From Branchiostoma floridae (lineage: Eukaryota; Chordata; Leptocardii; Amphioxiformes; Branchiostomatidae): a stretch of DNA of 64,000 nucleotides. Positions within the stretch are counted from its first letter, which is position 1, and every line of letters starts with the position of its first letter. The translations under genes and the position numbers were made by a program. This document shows positions 12,275-24,400 of this stretch, piece after piece. Under the pieces are notes generated by a model that saw only the letters and a program-made list of their open reading frames with translations, was not told the origin of the DNA and ran no database searches. The stretch is from NCBI RefSeq assembly GCF_000003815.2, contig NC_049981.1, forward strand, positions 3,137,415 through 3,201,414, given 5' to 3'.

Positions 12275-12835
12275 TGGAGGCGGCAGTTAACTCGCTCATC
12301 AACACCCGCCTACACAATGGAATCACAGCTTCAAACACCGTAATTACTACATATTTGAAAAAATATCTAGGTGATGAAAATATGAGGGCCAGGAATGCTG
12401 TCAAAAGACTAAGGATTAGCTGCCATAAACTTCATATTGAAACAGGAAGACATACCCGTATCCCTCTGGAATAAAGGCTATGTAAATATTGTAATTTAGA
12501 TAGAATAGAGGACGAACGCCATTTTGTAGAATTGTGTAGATTGTATACCGTAGAGAGAAATGAACTGTATAGGGTTATACAAAACCAATTTCCTTATTTC
12601 ATACACCTAAGTTCTGTAGAAAAATTCATATTCCTAATGCAACTAGACAAACCATCGATCATAAAACATATCTGCTCTTTTATCTCCACTATAACAGAAA
12701 AGCGAGGAGAAGTTCAATTTATCCAGCTATAGTCTCATTTTGTATCTGTGAACTGTATTTTTTCAACATGTCTTGTAGTGATCTGTACTTAGCCCAGGGT
12801 GGCAAAAATGTGCAATAAAGGTCTTTATTCGTTCA
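12275..12835 (+). pseudogene. Decayed LINE 3' end with CCHC-like knuckle
   Basis: Translation gives 'RLRISCHKLHIETGRHTRIP', then after an in-frame stop 'RLCKYCNLDRIEDERHF' and 'ELC'. This C-x2-C ... H-x4-C pattern is what I associate with the extreme C-terminus of non-LTR retrotransposon polyproteins in lancelets and cnidarians. The fragment ends near 'gcaataaaggtctttattcg', probably the element's 3' terminus. It is 5'-truncated and has a stop codon in the reading frame. Related minus-strand fragments lie at 24826, 35421 and 42570. Confidence 0.6.
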
Positions 12836-13257
12836 TATTGTAGCTACGAACTTCGAAGCCAACCTTCGTTGGAACGCTATGTACAGCAGATAATGTGTTT
12901 ATCAAGACTTTGCCTGCTGTACAGGCGATCATATAATTGTGACGGACGTAGTCTTGGATGCGTGTGCGCCATACGAGTGAGTCAAGTTCCGTGCTAATCT
13001 TTGTCTCGAAAGAATACCGTGGTTTGTGAAAAAGTGACGTTTTGGGCACATTTTTGCCAATAATGTTTTTTAGGACTCTGCCCTATTATATGTGTTATTA
13101 AAAAACAATTGGTGTTAAAATGCACAAATAAAGAAGACAAAGTCACGAAACTTAGCGAAAGTCACAAGTATGAATCAAGAGAGCTTTAGAAATCACAATA
13201 GTCTTGCCGATTCATATTACACAAATATGGTATAATAATAATAATCTTTATTGCATG
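12836..13257. other. Block 1 leader remainder, no gene
   Basis: About 12838-12960 resembles the block leader at 32240-32345 and 45230-45280 (a 'cagcagataatgtgttt' motif). The remainder, to the 'taataataataatctttatt' run at 13230, shows no gene. Confidence 0.4.
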
Positions 13258-14664
13258 TTCAAACTTAATCTTCAAGCAGATCCTAGGGTGCTGTAAGGTA
13301 GTATCACAGCTGCCAAGGAGTAAAGCCAACCAGAGGGAGTGCCCCGGTGCCCGTTTGGTCAGCTGTGATACTAAACTCGGCACAAAAAGTTTGGAATATA
13401 AACTTTGGCTGATCATATTTCCGTTGTTTCTGCATCAATTTCGATATGTTATATATCAACAGAAAGCGTGTATAATTTTCTTTTGCATGGTATCAAACTC
13501 TTTATGATTATAAATTCGTGGAACGAGCACAAGTGCTGCTTACGTCAATGGATCGCGAAAATAAAGTGCCCAAATTTCTCTTCTTGTGTTCAACACTGTA
13601 TCACACTGTTGGTATGGGTGCGGGTGTCAAGGGCTCAATCTATCACTTTTTCACGTAATCTTTGGTATACAGAACATCCAAGTTTATCTTTAACACTTAA
13701 GTAGGGTATATGTGCCCTTTTGGCAGTTGGATGGCCGAATCAAGGTGTGGAGGCGGCAAGGAGAATGCTACGCTGACTGTCGCACGGATAGAGCGTAACA
13801 GCACGTAGCGCTTGGTAGAGGTAGTGTCATGGTGTGGTGTGGTGTATGTATGGCTGCCACATCAAAACCAAGGTTCATCCTCATCCCAGACAACCTCAAT
13901 ACTGTGAGGTACAGGGACACCATTCTCCATGCAGTCGCAATGACATACCTCGTCAGCGTGTGTGGGGGACCAAATGCAATTCTGCAAGTGTTAGACTAGA
14001 ACTCCGTACGCACAGAGCATGGACCATTGCAGACTGTGTGCGTGGACGGGCGGTGTAATCTTGAAGAATGTCATTCGGCCCCATATTGATGGTATTGAGG
14101 TTGTCTGGGATGACAGTGAACCTTGGTTTTCATGTGGCAGCCATACATACACCACACCATGACACTGCCTCCATCAAGCGCTACGCGCTGTTACGCACTA
14201 TCCGTGCGACAGTCAGCGTGGCATTCTCCTCGCCGCCTCCACACCTTGATTCGGTCATCGAACAGCCCAAAGGGACACATATACTCTACTCAAATGTTAA
14301 AAATAAACTTGGATGTTCTGTATACCAAAGATTACGTGAAAAAAAGGATAGATTGAACCCTTGACACCCGCACCCATACCAACCGTATGATATAGTGTTG
14401 AACACAAGAAGGGAAATTTGGGCACTTTTTTTCGCGACCCACTGACGTAAGCAGCCCTGGTGCTCGTTCCACGAATTTATAACCATACAGAGTTTGATAC
14501 CCTGTGAAAGAAAATCATACACGCTTTCTATTGATATATGACACATTGAAATTGATGTAGAAACAACGGAAATATGATCAGCCAAAGTTGATATTCAAAA
14601 CGTTTTGTGCCGAGTTTATATTATTGCACCATAGGATCTGCTTGGAGATTATCTTTGTAAGTTT
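13258..14664. mobile_element. 1.4-kb foldback containing Tc1-like transposase remains
   Basis: Left arm 13258-13905 and right arm 14080-14664 are long imperfect inverted repeats. For example, 'gctgatcatatttccgttgt' at 13409 is complementary to 'acaacggaaatatgatcagc' at 14563. Parallel translations on opposite strands (both beginning ADHISVVS) arise from this symmetry and are not genes. The centre and arm tips contain a degraded Tc1/mariner transposase. A 75-bp hairpin (13299-13373) is present only in the left arm. Confidence 0.8.
13745..14060 (+). pseudogene. Tc1/mariner-type transposase fragment, broken
   Basis: Reading from 13745 gives VWRRQGECYADCRTD, a stop at 13796, then LGRGSVMVWCGV, PDNLNTVRYRDTILHAV and GGPNAILQ. 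These are the familiar Tc1 landmarks 'GGGSVMVW', 'GNL..RYRD.IL' and 'GPNAI.Q.DN', around the second catalytic aspartate. After that the frame shifts, and RTHRAWTIADCVRG (the 'RPHRAR' region) continues in another frame. It therefore has at least one stop and one frameshift and cannot make a working enzyme. The first part is repeated in inverse orientation at 14090-14250 as the right arm of the foldback. Confidence 0.7.
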
Positions 14665-15214
14665 GAGTGAGTTGTATCGTTTTGAAGTTGCACACAAAAG
14701 GTAACAACGTGGAACATCTGAGAATAAGATGTAATTCAGCATTGTCTAACATGTTAATAAGGTTAACAAAATGGCCAAGTTAATGCAAGATTGCCGAAAA
14801 GTTCCTATCTCTGATGAATATATAATGGTCCAATTCAGCCCAGTAACTCAAACAGTAAGAAATAAACGATCTGCTAAATCTTCTAAGTAGATTATATCGA
14901 AAGTGAAATAAAATTGGATCTCTTTCTTAAATTGTACGAAGTAGTTTTAACCTATTGAAAAGGGAAGGGGTCCTTCCCTGTGTGAGTGGATCAAACTATT
15001 CCTATCTAAAAGGGGTCAGAAATTTCCCGAGTAGCCTCGTAACCCCTACTTGTCCTATTGCGTCAGTTAGTTTGCCGAAGCTTGATGTTTCTGACTTGGG
15101 GAGAAAAGATGTTGCTACAGAAAGCGTAGTTAGGTACGTGGGAGTAGGTCAGTTGCCTTGCAGTGAGCTAATTCGTTAAAAACGTCATACGTTTACGCAC
15201 TCGTGTGTGCCCGC
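14665..15214. other. No gene; a 100-bp segment shared with 48.4 kb
   Basis: 14642-14745 is the reverse complement of 48362-48465, with words such as 'caactcactcaaacttac' and 'gacaatgctgaattac'. The rest, to 15214, holds nothing I recognise. Confidence 0.4.
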
Positions 15215-15435
15215 CCTTAACGGGCGCGCGTGGTGCATTCGTTTCTATGACTATGTTCCTTACGAGTCAACAAGCCGGTGGATCCTGACTGGAGCTGTTA
15301 GAGCCGCTCGCGTGCGGCTGCCTCACTTCACTTCGCCTCGCCTCGGATAAAAAAATAACCTCATAAGCCTCTAGCAACGTTGAGCAGTCGAGCTGATGAT
15401 AAATCATTTAATACAAGTTCTTTTCTTGCGGAAAA
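15215..15435 (+). promoter_or_regulatory. Conserved 5' flank of GPCR copy 1
   Basis: The sequence 'gcgcgtggtgcattcgtttc', 'atgactatgttccttac', 'aagccggtggatcc' and 'tcacttcacttcgcctcgcc', ending in 'cggataaaaaaataacctc' and 'gttgagcag' before the ATG, is matched at 46722-46937 and, up to the assembly gap, at 32808-32911. Conservation of the block at the same position in three gene copies suggests promoter plus 5' UTR. 'ggataaaaaaata' could serve as a TATA-like element, but it is weaker in copy 3 ('ggatcaaaaatag'). Promoter function is inferred from position and conservation. Confidence 0.5.
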
Positions 15436-15493
15436 ATGAACCGATTCATCATCTGCCTGTTACCAAGTCTACTGTTCTGGTGGACACCAATAG
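15436..15493 (+). CDS. Exon 1 (signal peptide) of GPCR copy 1
   Basis: ATG at 15436 opens 19 codons, MNRFIICLLPSLLFWWTPI, plus one base, then the donor GTATGT at 15494. The spelling is identical in copy 3 (46938-46995). A phase 1 donor joined to the exon 2 acceptor (26111) recreates a Val codon and continues a hydrophobic run (VTILPLLEA), which makes a convincing cleavable leader. The start was chosen because it is the first ATG after the conserved flank and is shared by both visible copies. Confidence 0.7.
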
Positions 15494-18400
15494 GTATGTG
15501 TTTTTGCTCTTTTTGTTTCTCGTTGACTATATTATTTTAACTGTATTTGCGCAATTTTTATGTTTTACTACATACAACTCTTCCGGTGGACACGAGTAGA
15601 CATGTATTTTGCTCTTTTATCTATAGTTTGTGCAATTTTTATGTTTTACTGTATACCAATCTTTCGGTGGACACCAAATGGTATGTATTTTTGCTCCTCT
15701 TTTTTTCTCTCTATTTATTGCGCAATTGTTATGTTTTACTGCATACCACTCTTTCGTTGGACACGAATAGATATGTATTTTGCTCTTTTATATATCGTTT
15801 GTGCAATTTTTATGTTTTACTGTATACCAATCTTTCGGTGGACACCAAATGGTATGTATTTTTTGCTCCTCTTTTTTTCCCTCTATTTATTGCGCAATTG
15901 TTATGTTTTACTGCATACCACTCTTTCGTTGGACACGAATAGATATGTATTTTGCTCTTTTATATATCGTTTGTGCAATTTTTATGTTTTACTACATACG
16001 TAAAATGATCAATATGTTATCGGCCTTACTGTTATCCCACAAAAGCGTGCAGTGAATTAGCGTTTGAAGCCCGGATGAGCAAATTATTGGAAATTGCATG
16101 TGAAACAATAAAAAAATGCATCAAAAAGAGATTTGCAATGATAAAAGCATGTTCACTTGTGATATTTGGGGCAACATCAATGACTTAATATATTATGAAA
16201 TATACATATAACTTTAAAGATGCAGTGCAGTGAGATACACCTTAAAGCTGATGTAAGCGGCAGTAAGTCCATATGCACACAGAATCATGTACCTTGTCCT
16301 AATCATGATACAATTAAAATCATTGTACAATACACATCACATATTTCCTTTCAAGTATCTAAAGTTCTTACGAAATTATCGTTCATTGCGTCAATGAAAT
16401 ACTACTTTGAATATTATCAAAATGCCCGCGGCTCACTGAGCGCGCACAATGCGGCTCAAATTTAAGCTTAGTTATCTGCCTTAATATGGTATAAATCCTT
16501 TCGTCACCACCCACAAAATTTCAAATCATTTTGGTCATCCTTTTCTAATTGAAGTCTTTTTGAAAATCAGGATCAGGGCGAGAAAAACAAGGGTGATCTG
16601 TGATCTGAGCTACGTAGGTCTTGGGTCTCATGTTGCATATTTCTGCAGGCATTTTAACAAATGTTTGAAGAAGAATCTCTTTGTACTTTAGAAAGAAAGA
16701 AGCAGTTTTCAGTCTTTCAGTAGAGCAAGTTGACCTGCCAATCTCATGTCGTAGCTCAAGCATCCAACGTGTTCTTTCTTCTTTTTCATCTGCTGTGTGA
16801 TGCTTGTTGGTGTTCCTTGTGTTCGATGAAGAATCTCTTCGTATTTCAGAAAGAAAGCAGCAGGTATCAGTCTTTCAGCAGAGCAAATTGACCTGCATAT
16901 CCCATGTCGCAGCTCAATTATCCATGTTTTTTTCTTCTTTCTCGTATGCCGGGTGTCGCCTGCAAAATGATGATCACAATGATTTGAATCTTAGTGGATA
17001 TTCATAAAAGAATTTATGTTTAATGATAATACCCGGAAAAAGTGCCTCAACGCCTTATTTCTGGGTGAGACTGAGAACGTATGGGTCCTCCTCGTAGGTA
17101 TACGAGTGGGACATGTTGTTTTTATAATCGTTCATAAAAATCCTTATTTTATATTTAATACCCCGAAATGTACAACTTATTTGAGGCCGAAAATGTACTG
17201 ATGCTCCTCGTAGGAGTGGGATATGTTGTTTTTGTAATCCATTCCATGCCACCGTTTCCTGCGCGTTTCTTCTCCCGTGCCAAATGACATGAAATTCCGC
17301 ACAAAAAAATCGAGTGGGCGATATATATCCACAGACGATACTGATGTTTCTTCTTCTTTTGTGGCGGAAATGCCTTCAGGATTATTTTATTGAGTTAAGG
17401 TTCAGTACCCTACAAAAGCGTGGGTAGGGGAATTGTTACTGAACCTCCCTTGTTACCTGCTTGAAAAAAAAGCAGGTCTTGATTCTGGAAGGGATCTTTG
17501 TGATTCCGGACCAATATCTTTAGAACCTCTGGATGGATTGCGATTTCCTTTGCTATGGGGATAGAATGTGTGAGCCATTGTGTTCTCAAGATTGGGCGCG
17601 ATTTGTACAACGCCACTGGGCAGAGAGGTGGCCAGGAATGTTTCCCAGAGCATGGGCTATTTCAAGTTTTGTGGCGCAGCCGTTATTGTTAATTTCCGAA
17701 CGCTTTTCGTGTCGACTACGTGCAATTCGGGTTGACGGCGGCCATTGGGGGTAAAGCAGAAGGGCGGGGGAAAAGCGGAATTACACCGGGGGTAAAGATG
17801 AAGGACGGGGGCACAGATGAAGTACAGCGGGGGGGGGGGGGGGGGGGCAAGGGGAAGTCCGGGGGAAAAGATGAACGGGTAGGGGGAAAAGCTAAGGGAG
17901 TTGGGTGGGGGTGCAAGAGAGCGCGCAGCGAGCGCCGTGAGCGCCAACAGAGCGCACAGCGAGCGCGGCGAGCGCAATAGGTCTCAACGGTGGTTTATGA
18001 TACCAACTTAGGCCCCCTTTCCACTAGACGGCGATCGCGCTGCGCTCTCACTGCGACCTAAAGAGGATATGTGTAATATTTGCTTTCACACTGGGTATGT
18101 CATACAAAACGTAAGAGTGTGATGGAAAATCTATCAGGGTTACATACGGCCTACTTTAGAGTACGCTGCTCCAGTTTGGAGCCCGAGTATCACGGCGCTG
18201 CAATCCATGAAGATCGAGCGAGTACAAAAACGTGCCCTAAGAATTATCCTTGGCCTCCATTATACATGTTATGATGAAGCCCTAGCCCATTTTTGTCTCC
18301 CCTCCTTAGAAAACAGGAGGAAAAACCTTAGCCTTAAGTTTGCCAAATNNNNNNNNNNNNNNNNNNNNNNNNNNNNNNNNNNNNNNNNNNNNNNNNNNNN

Positions 18401-21400
18401 NNNNNNNNNNNNNNNNNNNNNNNNNNNNNNNNNNNNNNNNNNNNNNNNNNNNNNNNNNNNNNNNNNNNNNNNNNNNNNNNNNNNNNNNNNNNNNNNNNNN
18501 NNNNNNNNNNNNNNNNNNNNNNNNNNNNNNNNNNNNNNNNNNNNNNNNNNNNNNNNNNNNNNNNNNNNNNNNNNNNNNNNNNNNNNNNNNNNNNNNNNNN
18601 NNNNNNNNNNNNNNNNNNNNNNNNNNNNNNNNNNNNNNNNNNNNNNNNNNNNNNNNNNNNNNNNNNNNNNNNNNNNNNNNNNNNNNNNNNNNNNNNNNNN
18701 NNNNNNNNNNNNNNNNNNNNNNNNNNNNNNNNNNNNNNNNNNNNNNNNNNNNNNNNNNNNNNNNNNNNNNNNNNNNNNNNNNNNNNNNNNNNNNNNNNNN
18801 NNNNNNNNNNNNNNNNNNNNNNNNNNNNNNNNNNNNNNNNNNNNNNNNNNNNNNNNNNNNNNNNNNNGATTATTGAAGTCCTATTTTCAAGTTTCAGTGT
18901 TGTATGATTTACACTAATAACGTGGCATGATAAAGAAATTTATGGTGAACAAGCTACATGACAAATTTAAGAAAAAAAGCAGCTGCAGCAAAACAAACGT
19001 GTATATTTCAGTCTAAGTGACTGTACAGTGACCAAAATTGAATATGTCACAGCCTTGATTTTATACTTTGAATGTTATGTAAGACGTAAAAGGATGACTT
19101 CAAAGATACCAAAATACACTTTGCGTAAAAATAGTCGTTCTTTATCTCTGAAATTCGTTGAGTAATCTTTGGAATCTTTGCCAGCTCATAAAAAGATGCT
19201 GACATTTGAGTTTTTCGTCGCGGTGAGAGCGCGCTGCGGTCGCAGGAGAGATTCCACTAGAGAAGATTTTCTGGCGTTACGGTGCTCTCACCGCGCTCTG
19301 GCCAATTTTCCATCGCAGCGAGAGCGCGGTGAGAGCGCCGTCAAGTGGAAAGGGGGCCTTACAGAGGGCAGGGATGATGACGTCACGTGAATAAGCCCTA
19401 ATGCTGATCTTATATATCGAAATTTGTAATTATACGTTAATTGTGCTGCTCTTCCAAACGTGTGGTCAATCTGTAATCAACTAGGTCGCTCATGATTATC
19501 TGAACAAAAAAAGTGAGATACTTCAGTCAGAAATCCCTCAGGGGTCCCTCAAGGTTCCATATTAGGTCCTTCATACATCTTTTTACCTTTGTGCCCAATT
19601 TAATCTCAGTTGATGAACATATTGTTGCATATAGCTGAAATTCCACATTGTGTAGGCAACGGAACTGCCGGCCCAAACAAGACTGTCTCCATGGTTACAA
19701 TACGTCAACATAAGCTACCATAATCATAAGAGCATTGTACAATCTACAAAGGACATTTATTTCAAATATTTTAACGATGGTCTGCTCCGCCTAGCTACCG
19801 AAGTGCATGCCAAACATGTCTCCTTCAAACTGTTATATTTGTAAGACCATTTTTCATTAATCTGGCTTAAAATTACTGTAATAGGTTGGTTGTTTTTCCT
19901 TACTAGAGCACTTGTGGTCATTTATACATTTAGCCTACGGGCATGAACATGCAATAAAGTTTATCATTATTATCTAAAGTATGAAAATCACAAACATTTA
20001 TTGCCATATTTGTTGGTATCTGAAACCCCACCAAAAACCAAGCGTGGCGGTTACATTTGACAATTGTATAAACGGAAAACCTGAGGGTAGGGGCTCATTT
20101 GCGCTAAGATAAAAGGGGCACAAGCAACAATTTATTTATTTTTATTTATTTATTTCTTCCTCAAACGTACATAGGCAGGGAAATACACACATGGTATACC
20201 CTGAATTGCGTAGGTTTGTTACAAAGAAACTTATACGTGCAGAATGTCAACAAACAAAAATACATAATATATTAACAAACCCTAAGCATAGATCCGAACT
20301 CACAGGCTGATGGTAACACCTGAACATGAGTAGGTATACTAGCAATATATATGTATGACACGTTAATTGGTCCTTATGTCTTAGACTTTGGGTGCTTCTG
20401 CAGCTGTGCTTTGTGTCAATATCAAATGTTATATTGCCAAGGCTGTTAACAAGAAGCTGTCGGTGCACACTTCGTTCGCTTGCCAAGCACAGTTGTTGTA
20501 CTTGATGAAATTCAAAATTCCAACATCTGCTGGGGGCATTGATTATTTGTTTGTGCACAGAAAATTCATTTTTGAGTCGTCTAATACTGGGATCCATCAA
20601 TCATGTGTAGAAGTAACGCTAGTTCACCTTTATCCGCGGGGGACCTTTATCCGTTGTCTTTAAAAACAGCACATTTAGGAGTATCAAGTCTGCGGAATGT
20701 GGCTTCAAATTTGCACTATTTTCAAAATATTCCGATTTAAAACCACTGTCCGTAGACTTTATATCCTTAACTACCGTTTTCTTTTATAAACAACGGATAT
20801 AGGTATACCCTCGGATAAAGGTGAACCAGCGTTACCTTCCATGGTCCCTCTCTGCATGGAGAGGGGCATATAATGATAATGACAACTAGAAAGGCCGACA
20901 TTTGCTTGGGTGCAAATACAGCATATTTCAGCCATACCCATTCCCACGCAACATTGTACTGTTCCAAGTCACCCCTGCGCAATAATGGAACATTTTGGCT
21001 GTAAGTTATCCCCAAAAGAGAACTAATATTGTGAATTGATTCCAGGTCAAAACAGAGCTTGCTCAATATGGCCCGGGCCCATATGGAAGAATATAATCTT
21101 CCACAGGAGCCCCTATGCATAACTAATTGTTTTTTTAGAATCGCGGCATCTCCTATTTTTCCGAAAGTGAAAAAAAAACAAACACCGCATCTTCCATTCA
21201 GAAGATTTTCATCATGAAGCCATTCAACAATTTTCAGTACAATAACTACGTCTAAGTACCGTTATCAGCTCCTAGTGATGTGGGTACATTTATTATTGCA
21301 GTGAACTTTTCTTTTATTCAAGTATGGCATGCGTTTTGATAATTATCAAGCAGGTGCAAGTACTGTGTACTCTCCTAGCTGAGGTTAGGCTCCGGCTGTT

Positions 21401-24400
21401 TTTTTAACGGTTTTTTAGTCGTTTTTATCGGGCTTTCTATTTTTTTATTTATATCTTACTGTGTCATAACCTACTGGCTGACGTACTTCAAGAAAAATGA
21501 CAAAATAGAAAGCCCGATAAAAACGACAAAAAAAAAGTTAAAAAACAGCCGGAACCTACCTTCTGCTTGGAAAATAGGTACTGTGTAGTAAAAGTGTTTG
21601 TTTTTTCAAGCTGAAAACTTAAATCTTCTTCTTGTTTTGTATGAGCCATTACTTAAACGGAGACGTCTCGAATTTAAAAAAAAAAAGAATTTACCGGTCT
21701 TTCGCTTCATTTCTTCTTCATTTCTTTTCTGAAAAATTCCAGGACCAACAACTTAACTTGATGTGGCTTTATCTATATATTTTATTTCCTTCTTTGTTAA
21801 GTATATCCTCCTGCATACCACTGTTTAATTGTTTTACTTTGTATGCAACAGCCAACGGGCGTAATCTTGTTGTGTTAGTGTTATAATTTCCTGCTCGTAA
21901 CGTGCGAGACCCGGAGGATAGGAGTTTCTACCTTGTTCGAGGGTTTCTTTTCGGGAGTCAGTGGTGACACCCTGGTACTGTGAGTGTTTTATTGGGCTAA
22001 AACTCTGGCAGTTTAAAGTTACTTACAATTTGAATGTACAAGATTTATGTAATAAAAAACAACAACAACACTAGAAGTACCTTTGCTCGGAAAAAATACA
22101 TCACTTTTCTTTCCAGCACAGTGAGAGAAATGTTGCCACTATAGACATATGGCCACTATAGAAAAATGCTGATCTATGTACAAAATTGCACATGTAAGCC
22201 AATTGTTTAGATTTACAGTTCAAATAATTATGACGGAATATTGATTCGCCATTGTCAAACCTACGTATCAAAACTAAACGCAAACTGGCCAATTTTTCCG
22301 CGTTTTCCGCCAAGTAACATTCTCTCAAATGCCTCAACTAACCCTGTTAAAGTTAACTCTGCCGAAAATTATTTATATCGCCATGCGGAATGTTGATTAA
22401 TTCAACGACTGCCGNNNNNNNNNNNNNNNNNNNNNNNNNNNNNNNNNNNNNNNNNNNNNNNNNNNNNNNNNNNNNNNNNNNNNNNNNNNNNNNNNNNNNN
22501 NNNNNNNNNNNNNNGTATTCTAACGTTCAATGCATGCGTACCGTCCGCTACCGCGACAAATGACCCTGTCTGAACTCCAAAACCTCGCAGACTAACAATT
22601 TTAACCGGGCAAGGGTGACACACACATGTATGGCCACTGTAAGGCTGTAATATACAAGTCATGTGTTTCTGTCTGTATATACGGCATTGGAAGCCAGCTT
22701 ATGAATATTAATGAGCATTCGTCTTACTCGGCGCTGATTGGCTGGCCCCATTAGATTCAATTAACTCGCGAAAGCCCAGGCTGCCGCAGGTGTGTGGGGT
22801 CACTGGAGTTCACGGGAGGAGGCCGAAAGAAAACCAATTTCTCCTCAGAAAAGTGCTGAAATTAAGCATTTTAAAGTAGTTTATGCCAAAAAATTTACTT
22901 GGATCATTTTACCAACTATCTAATGCCTATTTACACCAAATTCCAGGCCATTCCATTGTAAGACCAGGGTACAGGGGGCCAAAATATACCGTTTTGGTCA
23001 AAACATGACCTTTAAACCTCCATAAAATCATTTTAGAGGCAGATATGAAAAAAACTGAGAAAAAAAAGCATCAAGGTATTGGCCCATTCTACCCCTGTGT
23101 CAAATTTCAGGTCATTCGGTCCAGGAACGGCGGAGATGAATCACTTTGAAGATTTGACAGGAGAAAGAAAGAAGAAGAAACATTACGAATACAATATATT
23201 TCACCATACTATGTATGGCTGAAATATAATGAAGAAAACCTTTAATTAATGTACGTTTCTGCTCTCACAAGCTAAGTGCAGGTCATAATGATAAAGTTCT
23301 GAGTAGCTTGAATAGTCTGAGTACAAGTGCTATTTCTAGTAAAGTAAGAACGAGTGATCTTACTACATGTAACTACAAAGTCTAATGTATGTTTGTATGT
23401 ACAGGTTCGACTTCTTCTCGCTTCTCAAAATAGTTGTAAATGTAACGGCAGATGGTGCTTAAGATACATCTCTTATCTTATTGCAATAGGACTATCAATT
23501 TTTCTATGCTATGTAAATTTTGAAAACACGTAAAGTTATCTTGTACAAAATAGAAAACAGTATTGCTGTATAGTGAACAGTGAACAATAAAATGACTCTC
23601 GCTTTCTAGTTTATTTAAGTTACAATATTGACAAATCCTTTGTTGTGATGGAAATGCTGTGTTGTCTTCCGAATATGGTCTTCTGACTTGTATTGGTTAT
23701 GGCTTAGAGCCACTGTGCGAGCCACAGGCATTTTGAAAAGAATACGAAAATACATGTAGTATCTTTTTAACAAAATGAAAGATAATTTCTTAACATCTTC
23801 TAGAACCAAAGGTAACGAAATTAAATATTAGGACAAGGTATTTGCTTAGGCAAAGATATTGATTTACTACCGTTTACATCATCTTAAGACGTATCTCAAC
23901 GCACTGCGCATTTTAAGGTTACATCATATATATTTAATGATATGCTGCGCTACTGATGTTTTCCAAAATGTCCAAAGTGAACATCCTTTTATCATTGTTG
24001 CAAACCTCCTTTTGAAGCAATATCCTTTATCTTCATGTAATTTTCGATAACTTGCTCATCTGGGCTTCAAAAGCAAAATCGCCGCACGCCAGTGTGGCCG
24101 CAAGGGATAACAGTTAGCGACTAATTCACTAAAGCCGGGTTCACACGGTCGTATATACTCAAGCCTAGGGCTGGGTATCAGTACAGCGTACCGGTGCAAA
24201 ACCGGTTTTTCTTATTGGACCGGTCCAGAAAAACCGGACCTGAAAAAATTAAGTAGACCGGATGTTGGACCGATTAGAAAATTAACAGATTATTCTATCA
24301 GCCATTCACACGTTTTGGCGCTTGCAGGTGGAAGAAAATAACAAGAGTGAAGTAGAGTAGAGTTTATAGTAATTTCTACCAAGTTTTACAGCCAATCGTA

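Larger units (their letters stand above)
18011..19358. mobile_element. Terminal-inverted-repeat element, TTA target duplication, interrupted by a gap
   Basis: The left end is GGCCCCCTTTCCACTAGACG. The right end, reverse-complemented, is GGCCCCCTTTCCACTTGACG. TTA flanks both sides (18008-18010 and 19359-19361), as for PIF/Harbinger-type elements. Inside both ends are 'gagagcgcgctgcg' words. The interior includes a LINE reverse-transcriptase fragment and the 519-base N gap 18349-18867, so the true length is uncertain. No Harbinger transposase is visible. It lies in intron 1 of GPCR copy 1. Confidence 0.75.

Noticed and set aside
13405-14585. Paired ADHISVVS-type frames as a divergent gene pair
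   Set aside because: The two are the inverted arms of one foldback element.
15547-16055. Apparent multi-pass membrane protein of repeated FYCIP.FRWT units
   Set aside because: It is the tandem copy of the leader exon and its intron edge. There is no start or splice context, and frames shift between units.
17657-17980. Pro- or Gly-rich frames over the G-rich tract
   Set aside because: Low-complexity purine/pyrimidine sequence inside an intron. No conserved motif.
18207-18917. Long frame across the 519-base N gap
   Set aside because: The length is created by N codons. Only the LINE fragment before the gap is real sequence.
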